A stretch of 32,524 nt of DNA, taken from contig JAGLYF010000165.1 in assembly GCA_023132435.1 (NCBI GenBank), positions 1 to 32,524 on the forward strand. Direction: 5' to 3'. Positions 16,905-24,491 of this stretch are shown in pieces. The notes below the pieces were generated by a model. The model saw nothing but the letters and a program-made list of their open reading frames with translations, did not search any database and was not told where the DNA came from. A program made the translations under genes and the position numbers. Position 1 is the stretch's first letter. The number at the start of each line of letters is the position of its first letter. Source of the DNA: Calditrichia bacterium (GTDB lineage Bacteria > Calditrichota > Calditrichia > JAJRVZ01).

Positions 16905-17630
16905 ATGGTAAAAGTTTCCCGGTCGATAGTCCCCAGTTTTTTTACCGTTGGTAATATGTTTTGTGGATATTATTCTATTATTTCCGCATTTAACGGTAAA
17001 ATATCACTCGCGGCCTGGATGATATTTGCCGGAGCGTTTCTTGACATAATGGATGGCAAAATCGCCAGATTTACCAAGTCAGCCAGCCAATTTGGTGTGG
17101 AATATGATTCCCTCGCAGATGTAATAACTTTTGGATTTGCTCCATCATTCCTCCTCTATTCGGTTTATGCAAAAAACCTGGGTGTGGTCGGTATACTGCT
17201 TAGTTTTTTGCCCCTTTTATTCGGAAGTATTCGTCTTGCACGCTTTAATATTCAATTAAAAGGATTCGATAAAAACTATTTTACAGGCTTACCGATACCC
17301 GTTGCAGCATTAACTTTGTCAAGTTTCGTGATATTTTCAGAGTTTTTTTATGATAATGCCGGGAAATTTCCAAAAATCATGATCATTCTTCTATTTGTCG
17401 TTTCTATACTAATGGTAAGCACCATTAGATATGAAACAATGCCAAACCTGAATTTTAAAGGCTCTGTGAAAGAAAAAACGAAAGTAATTCTTATAATAAT
17501 CGGGGCTATATTAATAATTATATTTCCACAAATCGTTGTATTTCCATTTATGGTATTATATATTTTAACAGGTTTGATTACCTGGATATTACTTTTAAAT
17601 ACCGACAATTCTCTAGAAAAGGATGCCTGA
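16905..17630 (+). CDS. pssA: CDP-diacylglycerol-serine O-phosphatidyltransferase
   Basis: A 241-residue integral membrane enzyme producing phosphatidylserine from CDP-diacylglycerol and serine, the substrate of Psd just upstream. The CDP-alcohol phosphatidyltransferase signature DGxxARx8GxxxDxxxD is complete: Asp50-Gly51, Ala54-Arg55, Gly64, Asp68 and Asp72. About six to eight membrane segments are predicted by eye. The start abuts the psd stop and the end overlaps purS by eight bases, so translation is coupled on both sides. Confidence 0.94.
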   Translation: MVKVSRSIVPSFFTVGNMFCGYYSIISAFNGKISLAAWMIFAGAFLDIMDGKIARFTKSASQFGVEYDSLADVITFGFAPSFLLYSVYAKNLGVVGILLSFLPLLFGSIRLARFNIQLKGFDKNYFTGLPIPVAALTLSSFVIFSEFFYDNAGKFPKIMIILLFVVSILMVSTIRYETMPNLNFKGSVKEKTKVILIIIGAILIIIFPQIVVFPFMVLYILTGLITWILLLNTDNSLEKDA

Positions 17631-17880
17631 TTTGAAAGTTAAAGTAAAAGTTGTTTTGAAAGATGGGATTCTTGATCCTCAGGGAAAAGCTGTACTACAC
17701 GCGATAAATGATTTAAAATTTAAAGGTGTAGGCGACGTCAGAATTGGCAAGTATATAGAATTGACATTTGATAGTCTAGATCAGTCTTTAGTTGAAAATG
17801 AAACAAAAGAGATCTGTCAAAAGCTCCTGGCTAATCCTGTAATAGAAAATTTTGACTATGAAATAGAGGAATTGACGTGA
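17623..17880 (+). CDS. purS: FGAM synthase subunit PurS
   Basis: An 85-residue small subunit of the three-part phosphoribosylformylglycinamidine synthase (PurS-PurQ-PurL). The pattern KVKVVLKDGILDPQGKAVLHAINDLKF and VRIGKYIELTFD is characteristic. It overlaps pssA by eight bases and purQ by four (GTGA). PurS bridges PurQ and PurL and helps ammonia channelling. The large subunit gene purL is not in this window. Confidence 0.95.
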   Translation: MPDLKVKVKVVLKDGILDPQGKAVLHAINDLKFKGVGDVRIGKYIELTFDSLDQSLVENETKEICQKLLANPVIENFDYEIEELT

Positions 17881-18572
17881 GAGCGGCGATAATTGTTTTT
17901 CCAGGTTCTAATTGTGATCATGATGCGTATATTGCCTTCAAGAAGATTCTGGATCAGCCAACCGACTTTGTATGGCACAAAGAGACAAATTTGGATTCAT
18001 ACGACCTTATTGTTCTGCCAGGAGGGTTTTCTTATGGTGATTACCTTCGCTGTGGCGCTATTGCTCGTTTTTCTCCGGTAATGAAAGAAGTTATTGAAAA
18101 GTCAAAATTGGGTGTCAAAGTAATTGGGATTTGTAATGGTTTTCAGATACTGACGGAATCAGGTTTGTTGCCGGGCGCACTTACTATGAATAAATACCGT
18201 CAATTCATTTGCAAGGATGTCAATTTAAAAGTAGAAAACAGGCAAACAGTATTCACACATTTATGTAATGAAAAAGAGGTATTAACTATTCCGATTGCTC
18301 ATAGTGAGGGTAATTACTATTGTAGTGCGGAGGAGTTGTCACAATTGGAAGCGAATAACCAAATTGTCTTCAGATATAGCACACCTGATGGCAATATCAA
18401 TACCGAAGCAAATCCAAATGGATCAATCGTGAATATTGCCGGTATAATAAATAATACTGGCAATGTCCTTGGTATGATGCCACATCCTGAGCGTAATGCA
18501 GAACATTTGCTCGGAAATTCAGATGGTAAAAAAATATTATCATCTATTGTGGATAGCTTTAGAAGGAATTAA
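17877..18572 (+). CDS. purQ: FGAM synthase glutaminase subunit PurQ
   Basis: A 231-residue class I glutamine amidotransferase supplying ammonia for FGAM formation. The nucleophile is Cys86 (GICNGFQIL), and His203 and Glu205 (MMPHPER) complete the triad. The N terminus AAIIVFPGSNCDHDA is typical. The start is GTG overlapping the purS stop. As PurL is a separate protein in PurS-type organisms, purL should lie elsewhere in the genome. Confidence 0.96.
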   Translation: MRAAIIVFPGSNCDHDAYIAFKKILDQPTDFVWHKETNLDSYDLIVLPGGFSYGDYLRCGAIARFSPVMKEVIEKSKLGVKVIGICNGFQILTESGLLPGALTMNKYRQFICKDVNLKVENRQTVFTHLCNEKEVLTIPIAHSEGNYYCSAEELSQLEANNQIVFRYSTPDGNINTEANPNGSIVNIAGIINNTGNVLGMMPHPERNAEHLLGNSDGKKILSSIVDSFRRN

Positions 18573-18575
18573 AAT

Positions 18576-18839
18576 ATGCGGAAAAAAAGTACTGCTTTCA
18601 TCATATTTATTATAATAGTTGGAGCATTGATCGGGACAGCGATAGGAGAAGTCATCGGCATTCTTGTTCCACAAGGTGTAGTACAGGACTTTTTTTTAAA
18701 GTCAGCCAGTGCCAGTATCGGTCCGGGCACACTCGATATCATATTGTTGACAATTACGCTGGGATTTTCATTTAAATTAAACGTGATGGGCGTAATCGGC
18801 ATCCTGATAGCCGCTTATGCCCTTCGTTGGATAGATTAA
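18576..18839 (+). CDS. DUF4321 family small membrane protein
   Basis: An 87-residue protein with two hydrophobic segments (about 6-28 and 52-83). The first carries GALIGTAIGEVIG and an intervening loop holds VPQGVVQDFF, matching the DUF4321 pattern as remembered. Its function is not known. It starts three bases after purQ and tatA follows after 19 bases, so it belongs to the same transcript. It may be membrane-housekeeping, but no role is claimed. Confidence 0.8.
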   Translation: MRKKSTAFIIFIIIVGALIGTAIGEVIGILVPQGVVQDFFLKSASASIGPGTLDIILLTITLGFSFKLNVMGVIGILIAAYALRWID

Positions 18840-18858
18840 AAGAGGAGAGGGCATAGAT

Positions 18859-19116
18859 ATGTTTGGAATAGGGACTACAGAGTTAATTATAATCATGTTC
18901 ATCATTCTGCTCATTTTTGGCGCAAAAAAATTACCGGAATTGGCTCAGGGCCTCGGTAAAGGAATCCGGGAGTTTAAGAAGGCGAGTAATGATATTCAGG
19001 AAGAATTATCTGTAAACAAGCCGGATGAACAAATAAAAAGCACCGAAAATGAAAAGAAAGACGAGAAGAAAGATGAAATGAAGAGTGAAGAGACTGAGAA
19101 AAAAAATATAAAGTAG
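18859..19116 (+). CDS. tatA: Sec-independent translocase component TatA/E
   Basis: An 85-residue TatA-type protein. FGIGTTELIIIMFIILLIFGAKKLPELAQGLGKGIREFKK shows the short membrane helix, the FG hinge and the amphipathic helix typical of the pore-forming subunit that exports folded proteins. The tail (about 50-85) is very rich in Lys and Glu, as usual. It has a strong AGGAGAGG site. tatB or tatC is not in this window. It ends the long fsa-to-tatA run. Confidence 0.93.
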   Translation: MFGIGTTELIIIMFIILLIFGAKKLPELAQGLGKGIREFKKASNDIQEELSVNKPDEQIKSTENEKKDEKKDEMKSEETEKKNIK

Positions 19117-19214
19117 AAAAATTTTTTTTGGGACCTGATCTTTAAAATCGTCGTATAAACTTAGGTGTTGGTTTAGATTTTTTATTTAATTTCAACTAAA
19201 GACATAGATTCTTT

Positions 19215-19991
19215 ATGGATGAAAACCTTGTTCGACAGATCAATGTTCCATTTTTACCTCTCATTCTTATTATAATTACTGTAAATATTTCTTTCGCACA
19301 ACTTGGTTTACAAACCCCTGTTTACAATTTTAATACTCACTCTGATTCAACCGGTGTCAGTTTTCCAAAAACCGTTTTACCTTTAAGAAATTGGCAGGAT
19401 CCTGCAGATCAGTATTTTGAGATTAAACATGAAAGCAAAAAACTGGATATCAATCAGTATATTTCTCCAAATATAATCCCGAAAGATCCTTTTAAATTAG
19501 ATATGCGTGGAAGTTCCTACTACGTCCCTCGGATGGTTCGGGATGAACTGAATTTGATAATGAACAGGCCTCGGGAAAACGCATTTGTTCCGATTTTTCC
19601 GGTTGCTTTTCTTGCTTTACAATTAGCAAGTGAGTACCTGCTAATCCAGCTAAAAACAGAAATAACTGCCCAGGATATTGAAAATGGCAGGGAAGGATTA
19701 CCTGTATTGGAAGAGTTATGGAAAGAAAATCCACAAACGATGAGCGAACTATATAAGAAGGAGATGTTGAGAGACAAATACACGATGCTGGAATTGCAAA
19801 GATTGATTGAAATCCTGGCTGATAATAAACTGGTCAAAAGAAAACTGATCGAAAACAGCGAAACACAATTTTTTTATGCGCTTGGAAAAAATCAATATTA
19901 CCAGATAATAGAAAGAGGAAAAGCAGAAAAATATAACTCACAAACTAACCTCAATTTACCTTCAGTCGAATTAGATCCCGAAGTAAAATAA
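19215..19991 (+). CDS. Unknown membrane protein with winged-helix-like C terminus
   Basis: A 258-residue protein of no recognised family. Residues 11-28 are a signal peptide or first membrane segment (ending SFA before QLG). A soluble region of about 95 residues follows, then a second hydrophobic stretch at about 125-147. Residues about 160-233 (LPVLEELWKENPQTMSELY, then YTMLELQRLIEILADNKLVKRK) resemble a BlaI/MecI-type winged helix. If both segments span the membrane, the winged-helix part would face the cytoplasm and the middle part the periplasm. It stands 98 bases after tatA and faces the convergent hmuY-like gene. Domain reading is by eye. Confidence 0.7.
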   Translation: MDENLVRQINVPFLPLILIIITVNISFAQLGLQTPVYNFNTHSDSTGVSFPKTVLPLRNWQDPADQYFEIKHESKKLDINQYISPNIIPKDPFKLDMRGSSYYVPRMVRDELNLIMNRPRENAFVPIFPVAFLALQLASEYLLIQLKTEITAQDIENGREGLPVLEELWKENPQTMSELYKKEMLRDKYTMLELQRLIEILADNKLVKRKLIENSETQFFYALGKNQYYQIIERGKAEKYNSQTNLNLPSVELDPEVK

Positions 19992-20012
19992 AATTAAAAA
20001 TGGCGAAAACAG

Positions 20013-20103
20013 ACTCGTCGCTCGTTTCTGGTTGCTCGCTGCTCGTTAAATCCTACAATGTAACGAGCAAATATCTGCGAGAAACGAGTGACGAGAGACG
20101 AGT
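20013..20103. repeat. Nested inverted repeat between convergent genes
   Basis: Three co-axial stems are visible: ACTCGTC (20013-20019) with GACGAGT (20097-20103), CTCGTTTCT (20021-20029) with AGAAACGAG (20080-20088), and TGCTCGTTA (20040-20048) with TAACGAGCA (20061-20069). The element lies between two convergent genes and could act as a bidirectional terminator or be a relic of a dispersed repeat. No T-tracts follow on either side. Confidence 0.6.
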
Positions 20104-20133
20104 ATCGAGTGCCAAGTTTCAAATTACCAATTC

Positions 20134-21150
20134 CTAAAATGTACCAACATTTTCTGTATAGTGAAGTTTAATTATTGCTACTCCCTCAGACTGGGTAGGA
20201 AAATCTTTTGCAATAAATTCCAGTTTCGCATGATGGCCATCAACTGTTTTAACTATGTAAACATTTGGAACCGGGGATAGAGTATGTGTTGCCGGATTAT
20301 ATGACCACCAGGAATCACCAATAGCCAGGGCAGTGGTTGAATCATCAACAACATACCCGTCGGCCGGAATAGCTTGAACACTGTCAAATTCGACATCCTC
20401 GTACATTATTGCCGAACAATCTCCCGGACCGCTTGTTCCACCGTTTAAATTTACGGTGAGATAGGTAGTTTTGATATCCCAATCCATCGATGTGGTTTCA
20501 TCTGTTACTTCAACGATTTTTGCCTCTTTCAGATTAAAATATACCGATTCAATTGTCGATAAGGTAATTTCTGTCGTAAGTGTACGGCCTATAGTAGACT
20601 GGGTTTCATACGAGGATGGTGAACTTACTTTTTCGATATAAATGGTTAATTCACCATTTGTACGGCTTGTAAAAACCGCGTCGGATATTTTAAATTTATA
20701 AAACTCACCATCGGTAGATCTAATTACATAAAAATGATCAAGCGGATTAACGGTGTGGGTGGTTACATCATAATAATACCACTTTTCACCAATGTAACCG
20801 CCATTTTGATCATCGGTCATATAGGTGATTTCCGGAGCATTTTTTACATCTTCAAATGCTATTCCTTCTACCTTTGCCGCATAAACGGAGCCGGGAGCGG
20901 TAGAGCCACCATTGAGATGAATCCGCGTTAATATATCGAGCGAGAGATCCCAACCTGTATCTAAGAGGGGATCGGTTACTTCAACTACAGATTTTTCGGC
21001 AAGATTAATGTAATAAATCTGATCGTAAGTCACCGCAAGTTCCATTGGTTCTCCAATTGGTTCAGGTCCAAGTGGCTCATTTTCATTTGTGCTACATCCA
21101 AATAAAACGAATAAACTGAAGATTAAAAAAATAATCGATAATAGATTCAT
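20134..21150 (-). CDS. Lipoprotein with two tandem HmuY-like domains
   Basis: A 338-residue lipoprotein. A signal peptide ends in the lipobox VLFGC with Cys19, so it should be lipid-anchored. Two similar units follow, at about 42-190 and 190-335. Each has YxNLxExxxVEVTD, a WD strand, LNGGxxxPG, an acidic middle part and a [YF]xVxxxDGxxxKLx strand. This is the pattern of HmuY, the haem-binding partner of TonB receptor HmuR in Porphyromonas. HmuY proteins normally have one such domain, so the tandem form is unusual. The HmuY haem-ligand histidines could not be placed with confidence. A strong AAGGAG site precedes the ATG. It lies downstream of the TonB receptor in the same direction. Confidence 0.8.
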   Translation of the reverse strand: MNLLSIIFLIFSLFVLFGCSTNENEPLGPEPIGEPMELAVTYDQIYYINLAEKSVVEVTDPLLDTGWDLSLDILTRIHLNGGSTAPGSVYAAKVEGIAFEDVKNAPEITYMTDDQNGGYIGEKWYYYDVTTHTVNPLDHFYVIRSTDGEFYKFKISDAVFTSRTNGELTIYIEKVSSPSSYETQSTIGRTLTTEITLSTIESVYFNLKEAKIVEVTDETTSMDWDIKTTYLTVNLNGGTSGPGDCSAIMYEDVEFDSVQAIPADGYVVDDSTTALAIGDSWWSYNPATHTLSPVPNVYIVKTVDGHHAKLEFIAKDFPTQSEGVAIIKLHYTENVGTF

Positions 21151-21193
21151 AATACACTCCTTATATAATAATTAGCCTGATCAATTCATAGCG

Positions 21194-21319
21194 CGGCATC
21201 CCGATTCATCGGGACAAACAAAGAAAAGAAGTCCACGGATTACACGAATTGTCACAGATTTTATTTAAAAATTATTATTATTTTAGTTTTAATCCGTGCA
21301 AATCAGTGTAATCCGTGGA
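21194..21319. repeat. Inverted-repeat block between TonB receptor and HmuY-like gene
   Basis: A small hairpin (ATCCCGATTCATCGGGA, around 21198-21214) is followed by a larger inverted repeat: TCCACGGATTACAC (21232-21245) against GTGTAATCCGTGGA (21306-21319). The same CCACG-ATTACACGAATT theme recurs at 26469-26579 and in part at 28137-28151, so it is a dispersed intergenic repeat family. It lies within the probable receptor-lipoprotein transcript and might influence relative expression. Confidence 0.7.
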
Positions 21320-21381
21320 TAAAAGTTTTTTAAGATTTTGCTAAAATAACAAAGTTTTTGGCTATAATAGCATAATTCATG

Positions 21382-23472
21382 TTAGTTTAATTCAATGCCT
21401 ACAAATATTATACGTCCTGGTAGAGCGACATAATTACGGTTTTGATAATCAAATATATTATTTACTTCCACGAATACCGAGAGAGGTTTATATATCCTTT
21501 GGAGAAGACGGGTATTCCACAGAGCGTACCAGGATGCGATGATTTCCTGACCATGAATATTAACTAAAAGACGCTCACCAATATATCGCCAGCGCATATT
21601 TCCGGAAAATCCAGGTTTGGCAAAATCCCAATCAAATTTCACTCGTGCTGAATGTTTCGGGCGATTATAAAAGGGCTCATCGCTTGATAAATCAAGTGTT
21701 TCGGTATAAACGTATCCCATTGTTAAACGATAATATGTCCAAAAACGAAACAAACTATCAAATTCAAAACCCTGTGTTTTTCCTTCGGTAATATTCTCAT
21801 ATGTATAATACTGAATACCATCCGTATCCTGGTAGAGGAATAGGCTATTTATCATGTTATCAACATGGTTATGAAAAAAATTGACTTTAAATATTGTCTG
21901 TGGGGAAACGTGATATTCAAGGCCAAAATTTAAACTTCTTGAAGACTCAGGATGAAGTTCAGGGTTTCCATAAGCAATGTATGGTTGCGAAGTTAAACCT
22001 GAATGATCAAGGTCAAGATAGAGTTCTATAAAATTTGGCGCTCTGAATCCACTACCATAAGACCCACGAATTCGAAAAGCATCAGTTGGTTTATATAAAA
22101 ATCCTATTTTGGGTGATAAATGCCATCTAAATTCGGAGTGATAATCAGCACGGATTCCAAGATTAAACTCAATAAGCTTATAAAAAATCTCATCCTGCGC
22201 GTATATAGAAACATTTTTTACTGATTTTTCACCGCTTTCCACACGATTTGATTGCAACCAATTATAAGAGCCATCTCCCCCAATGGTAAAAATATGATTA
22301 GCAATAACACGATTATATCTAAATTCTGTACGACTCAAAGTTTCGATGTTTTTAACATAGGTATCAGCTCGATTAATTTCTTTTGTGAAGGATGTATGAT
22401 ATAGACGAAATTTGAAATTGGAGCGATTTTTCATAATCCAGTCATTGCTGGCATTGATATACCAATTTTGTGTATCTGTTATCCGATTACCGCCATCAAA
22501 CCCTGCTTGTCGCTGATTGAAATACTCACCACTGACTTGGACTGAATAAAATTCTGATGATTTATATTTTAGTTTGGAGAATAAATTAAAATTCTTGAAT
22601 GCATCAGCAGTTGTGTTAGCTGTTGTAGGATCTAAATCATAACCATCCGCTCTTTTTGTTTCTGCGGTAAATAGGGCAGATGTTTTCTTATGGGCCAGTG
22701 ATAGGTCAACTCTGGCATTTCTCGATTCATAACTACCAACACTGGCATTAAAAAAGTAATTAAAACTATCTTCTGGGTCCTTGGTAATAATATGAATTAC
22801 CCCGCCAACAGCCTCACTCCCATACAAAGATGAAGCAGCCCCTTTAACAATCTCAATTCTTTCGATATTTTGCACAGAAAGCCGGGATAAATCTAACTTT
22901 CCGGCAATCCTTCCAATAACCGGAACACCGTCTACTAATATCAGCGTATGTTCATCGTTCAGGCCCTGCAATTGGGCGCTTAAGATCCCACCACGCGCTC
23001 CATCCTGTGTAATAATAATTCCGGCTCTTTCTTCTAATACTTCACCAACATTTTTAGCACCTAAATTCATTATTTCATCAGCGTGAATTACTTCAGTTGA
23101 TACCGGGCTGTCTTTAATCAATCGCCTAGATCTTGTCCCTGTGACGACAATATTATCGGCCTGATAGATTTCTTCTTCCATTTCCAGGTCACACCTGAGT
23201 TGTTCATCAGGTTTGAGGATAATGGTCGGGCTGTTCCTTAATTTATAACCAATATACGTTGCGATAATTGCATATTCACCTGCCGGTACATCCTTTATCT
23301 CGAACTCACCTTTATTATTCGAAGCTGCACCAAAGGAAGTATTCTCCAAATAGATATTAGCTCCAATAATAGGCGCTCCATTAATAGAAGAGGATATTTT
23401 GCCGACAACCACTGAAGCAAAGAGATGATTCGTAATAAATAAAAATAACACAACAATAAGTGATAATTTCAT
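21382..23472 (-). CDS. TonB-dependent outer-membrane receptor (haem/iron type)
   Basis: A 696-residue outer-membrane receptor. A signal peptide (about 1-19) is followed by a carboxypeptidase-D-regulatory-like beta domain at about 20-105 (GKISSSINGAPIIGANIYLE). The plug follows at about 110-225 (NIVVTGTRSRRLIKDSPVSTEVI; VEIVKGAASSLYGSEAVGGVIHIITK), then a 22-strand-type barrel containing FRAPNFIELYLD and ending GRIIFVGIELN. Such receptors import haem, siderophores or cobalamin with TonB-ExbBD energy. The HmuY-like lipoprotein gene next to it points to haem. GAGGAAAG precedes the ATG. A candidate sigma-54 promoter lies about 33 bases upstream and tandem dyads about 145-180 bases upstream. Confidence 0.93.
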   Translation of the reverse strand: MKLSLIVVLFLFITNHLFASVVVGKISSSINGAPIIGANIYLENTSFGAASNNKGEFEIKDVPAGEYAIIATYIGYKLRNSPTIILKPDEQLRCDLEMEEEIYQADNIVVTGTRSRRLIKDSPVSTEVIHADEIMNLGAKNVGEVLEERAGIIITQDGARGGILSAQLQGLNDEHTLILVDGVPVIGRIAGKLDLSRLSVQNIERIEIVKGAASSLYGSEAVGGVIHIITKDPEDSFNYFFNASVGSYESRNARVDLSLAHKKTSALFTAETKRADGYDLDPTTANTTADAFKNFNLFSKLKYKSSEFYSVQVSGEYFNQRQAGFDGGNRITDTQNWYINASNDWIMKNRSNFKFRLYHTSFTKEINRADTYVKNIETLSRTEFRYNRVIANHIFTIGGDGSYNWLQSNRVESGEKSVKNVSIYAQDEIFYKLIEFNLGIRADYHSEFRWHLSPKIGFLYKPTDAFRIRGSYGSGFRAPNFIELYLDLDHSGLTSQPYIAYGNPELHPESSRSLNFGLEYHVSPQTIFKVNFFHNHVDNMINSLFLYQDTDGIQYYTYENITEGKTQGFEFDSLFRFWTYYRLTMGYVYTETLDLSSDEPFYNRPKHSARVKFDWDFAKPGFSGNMRWRYIGERLLVNIHGQEIIASWYALWNTRLLQRIYKPLSVFVEVNNIFDYQNRNYVALPGRIIFVGIELN

Positions 23473-23504
23473 TCTTTCCTCACTTTAACAAGACCACTAT
23501 GTAC

Positions 23505-23521
23505 TACAAAAATCATACCAA
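23505..23521 (-). promoter_or_regulatory. Candidate sigma-54 promoter for the TonB receptor gene
   Basis: On the minus strand the sequence TTGGTATGATTTTTGTA fits TTGGCACGNNNNTTGCA at ten of thirteen defined positions, with the invariant GG and the correct spacing. The -12 element is GT rather than GC. It predicts a transcript start near 23494 and a 22-base leader containing the ribosome-binding site. It is supported by the adjacent sigma-54 activator gene and by upstream dyads at a distance typical of enhancer sites. Confidence 0.55.
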
Positions 23522-23616
23522 TATGAAATCTTAAAATAATATCTGCATAAATTGAATATTTTTATTATATTAGGAGTAATGACAGTTTTACTTAATAATG
23601 GGTTGAAATTGCAATA

Positions 23617-23633
23617 TGTCTCATAATGAAACA
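23617..23633. promoter_or_regulatory. Activator-binding dyad 1 (candidate enhancer site)
   Basis: TGTCTCATAATGAAACA is a 17-bp dyad; seven of eight base pairs in its half-sites match the inverted sequence TGTTTCAT/ATGAAACA. Its centre is about 107 bp upstream of the candidate sigma-54 -24 element of the receptor gene. Confidence 0.6.
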
Positions 23634-23637
23634 ATAA

Positions 23638-23654
23638 TGTTCCTAAATGAAACA
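23638..23654. promoter_or_regulatory. Activator-binding dyad 2 (candidate enhancer site)
   Basis: TGTTCCTAAATGAAACA shares its right half ATGAAACA and its TGT edge with dyad 1; its left half is more degenerate (five of eight). The two centres are 21 bp apart, two helical turns, so two activator dimers would lie on the same DNA face. It ends 11 bases before the ccsA-like start, so occupancy could also repress the activator's own operon. Confidence 0.5.
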
Positions 23655-23665
23655 TAATATTTAAA

Positions 23666-24484
23666 ATGGTGATAACATTTCTAAAAGTTATTTCTCCGCT
23701 TGCCTATCTGGTTAGTGCTATCTTTTTCTACATTTATTTTAATCAACGTGATAAAGCCTACTTGAAAAGGGCAAGATTTCTCGATCATACAGCCATTCTG
23801 ATTCATGCCATATTCTTAATTGTATTAACGTTCGAGATAGGACATTTACCATTAGCAGATGCTTTTCAGGCACTCTCGGTATTTATGTTTATATTTGCGA
23901 TACTGAATAAGATTATCGTTCGGGAAGACAAGGATTATTCATTGGGTTTCTTTTATTCAGGTATTTTATTTGTTTTACAAGGTATTTCTGTTCTATTTAT
24001 CTCAGAAAACGCTATTCTCCCTGATGTTTTAAAGGATGTTGCTTTTGAAATACACGTCATTTTCAACCTGGTAGGATACGCGGCCTTTTCCTCTGCCTTT
24101 CTCCTCGCTACAATGTATCTGTTTTTAATTCATGAAATAAAAAGCAACAAAATGGGTTATTTCTATGACAGACTTCCGTCATTGGCGTATTTGGAACAAT
24201 TAAACTATAATGCCATTCTGATAGGATTTATATTCAATTCCATTGGAATACTTATTGGATCATTTATAGGAAGTTCAGCGTGGGGAACTTATTGGACATG
24301 GGATCCTAAGTTGACCTCTGCTTTATTGGCCTGGATTTTATATTTGATATCGATTATCGGAAAAAAACGATATCGTTGGCATGGTAGAAGAATTGCTCAT
24401 TTCAGTCTTTTAGGATTTTTCTGGATTTTATTTTCAATGTTGATTATTACGCAATTCTTTTCGGGAATTCACTCATTTAAGTAA
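23666..24484 (+). CDS. CcsA/HemX-type cytochrome c assembly membrane protein
   Basis: A 272-residue inner-membrane protein with about eight hydrophobic segments. The tryptophan-rich WWD-type motif is WGTYWTWDPK at about 206-215, and conserved-type histidines include His130 (FEIHVIFNLVGYAAF) and His245 (RRIAHFSLLG). The family comprises CcsA/ResC/CcmC, which carry haem to apocytochrome c, and HemX, an integral protein encoded beside hemA that affects GluTR levels in Bacillus. No ccs1/resB partner is present. The following gene, seven bases downstream, has a HemA-like N-terminal half, so the arrangement mirrors a hemX-hemA operon. HemX-like function is therefore favoured, but that is inference. 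Confidence 0.85.
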   Translation: MVITFLKVISPLAYLVSAIFFYIYFNQRDKAYLKRARFLDHTAILIHAIFLIVLTFEIGHLPLADAFQALSVFMFIFAILNKIIVREDKDYSLGFFYSGILFVLQGISVLFISENAILPDVLKDVAFEIHVIFNLVGYAAFSSAFLLATMYLFLIHEIKSNKMGYFYDRLPSLAYLEQLNYNAILIGFIFNSIGILIGSFIGSSAWGTYWTWDPKLTSALLAWILYLISIIGKKRYRWHGRRIAHFSLLGFFWILFSMLIITQFFSGIHSFK

Positions 24485-24491
24485 GAATATT

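Noticed and set aside
23596-23615. Forward sigma-54 promoter for the ccsA-like gene (TGGGTTGAAATTGCAA)
   Set aside because: It has a good -12-like TTGCA, but only nine bases separate GG and GC instead of ten, and the dyads would then lie downstream of the start.
23473-23665. Cobalamin riboswitch upstream of the TonB receptor
   Set aside because: The 193-base gap is too short and AT-rich, and none of the conserved cobalamin-box sequence was seen. The dyads and sigma-54 element explain it better.
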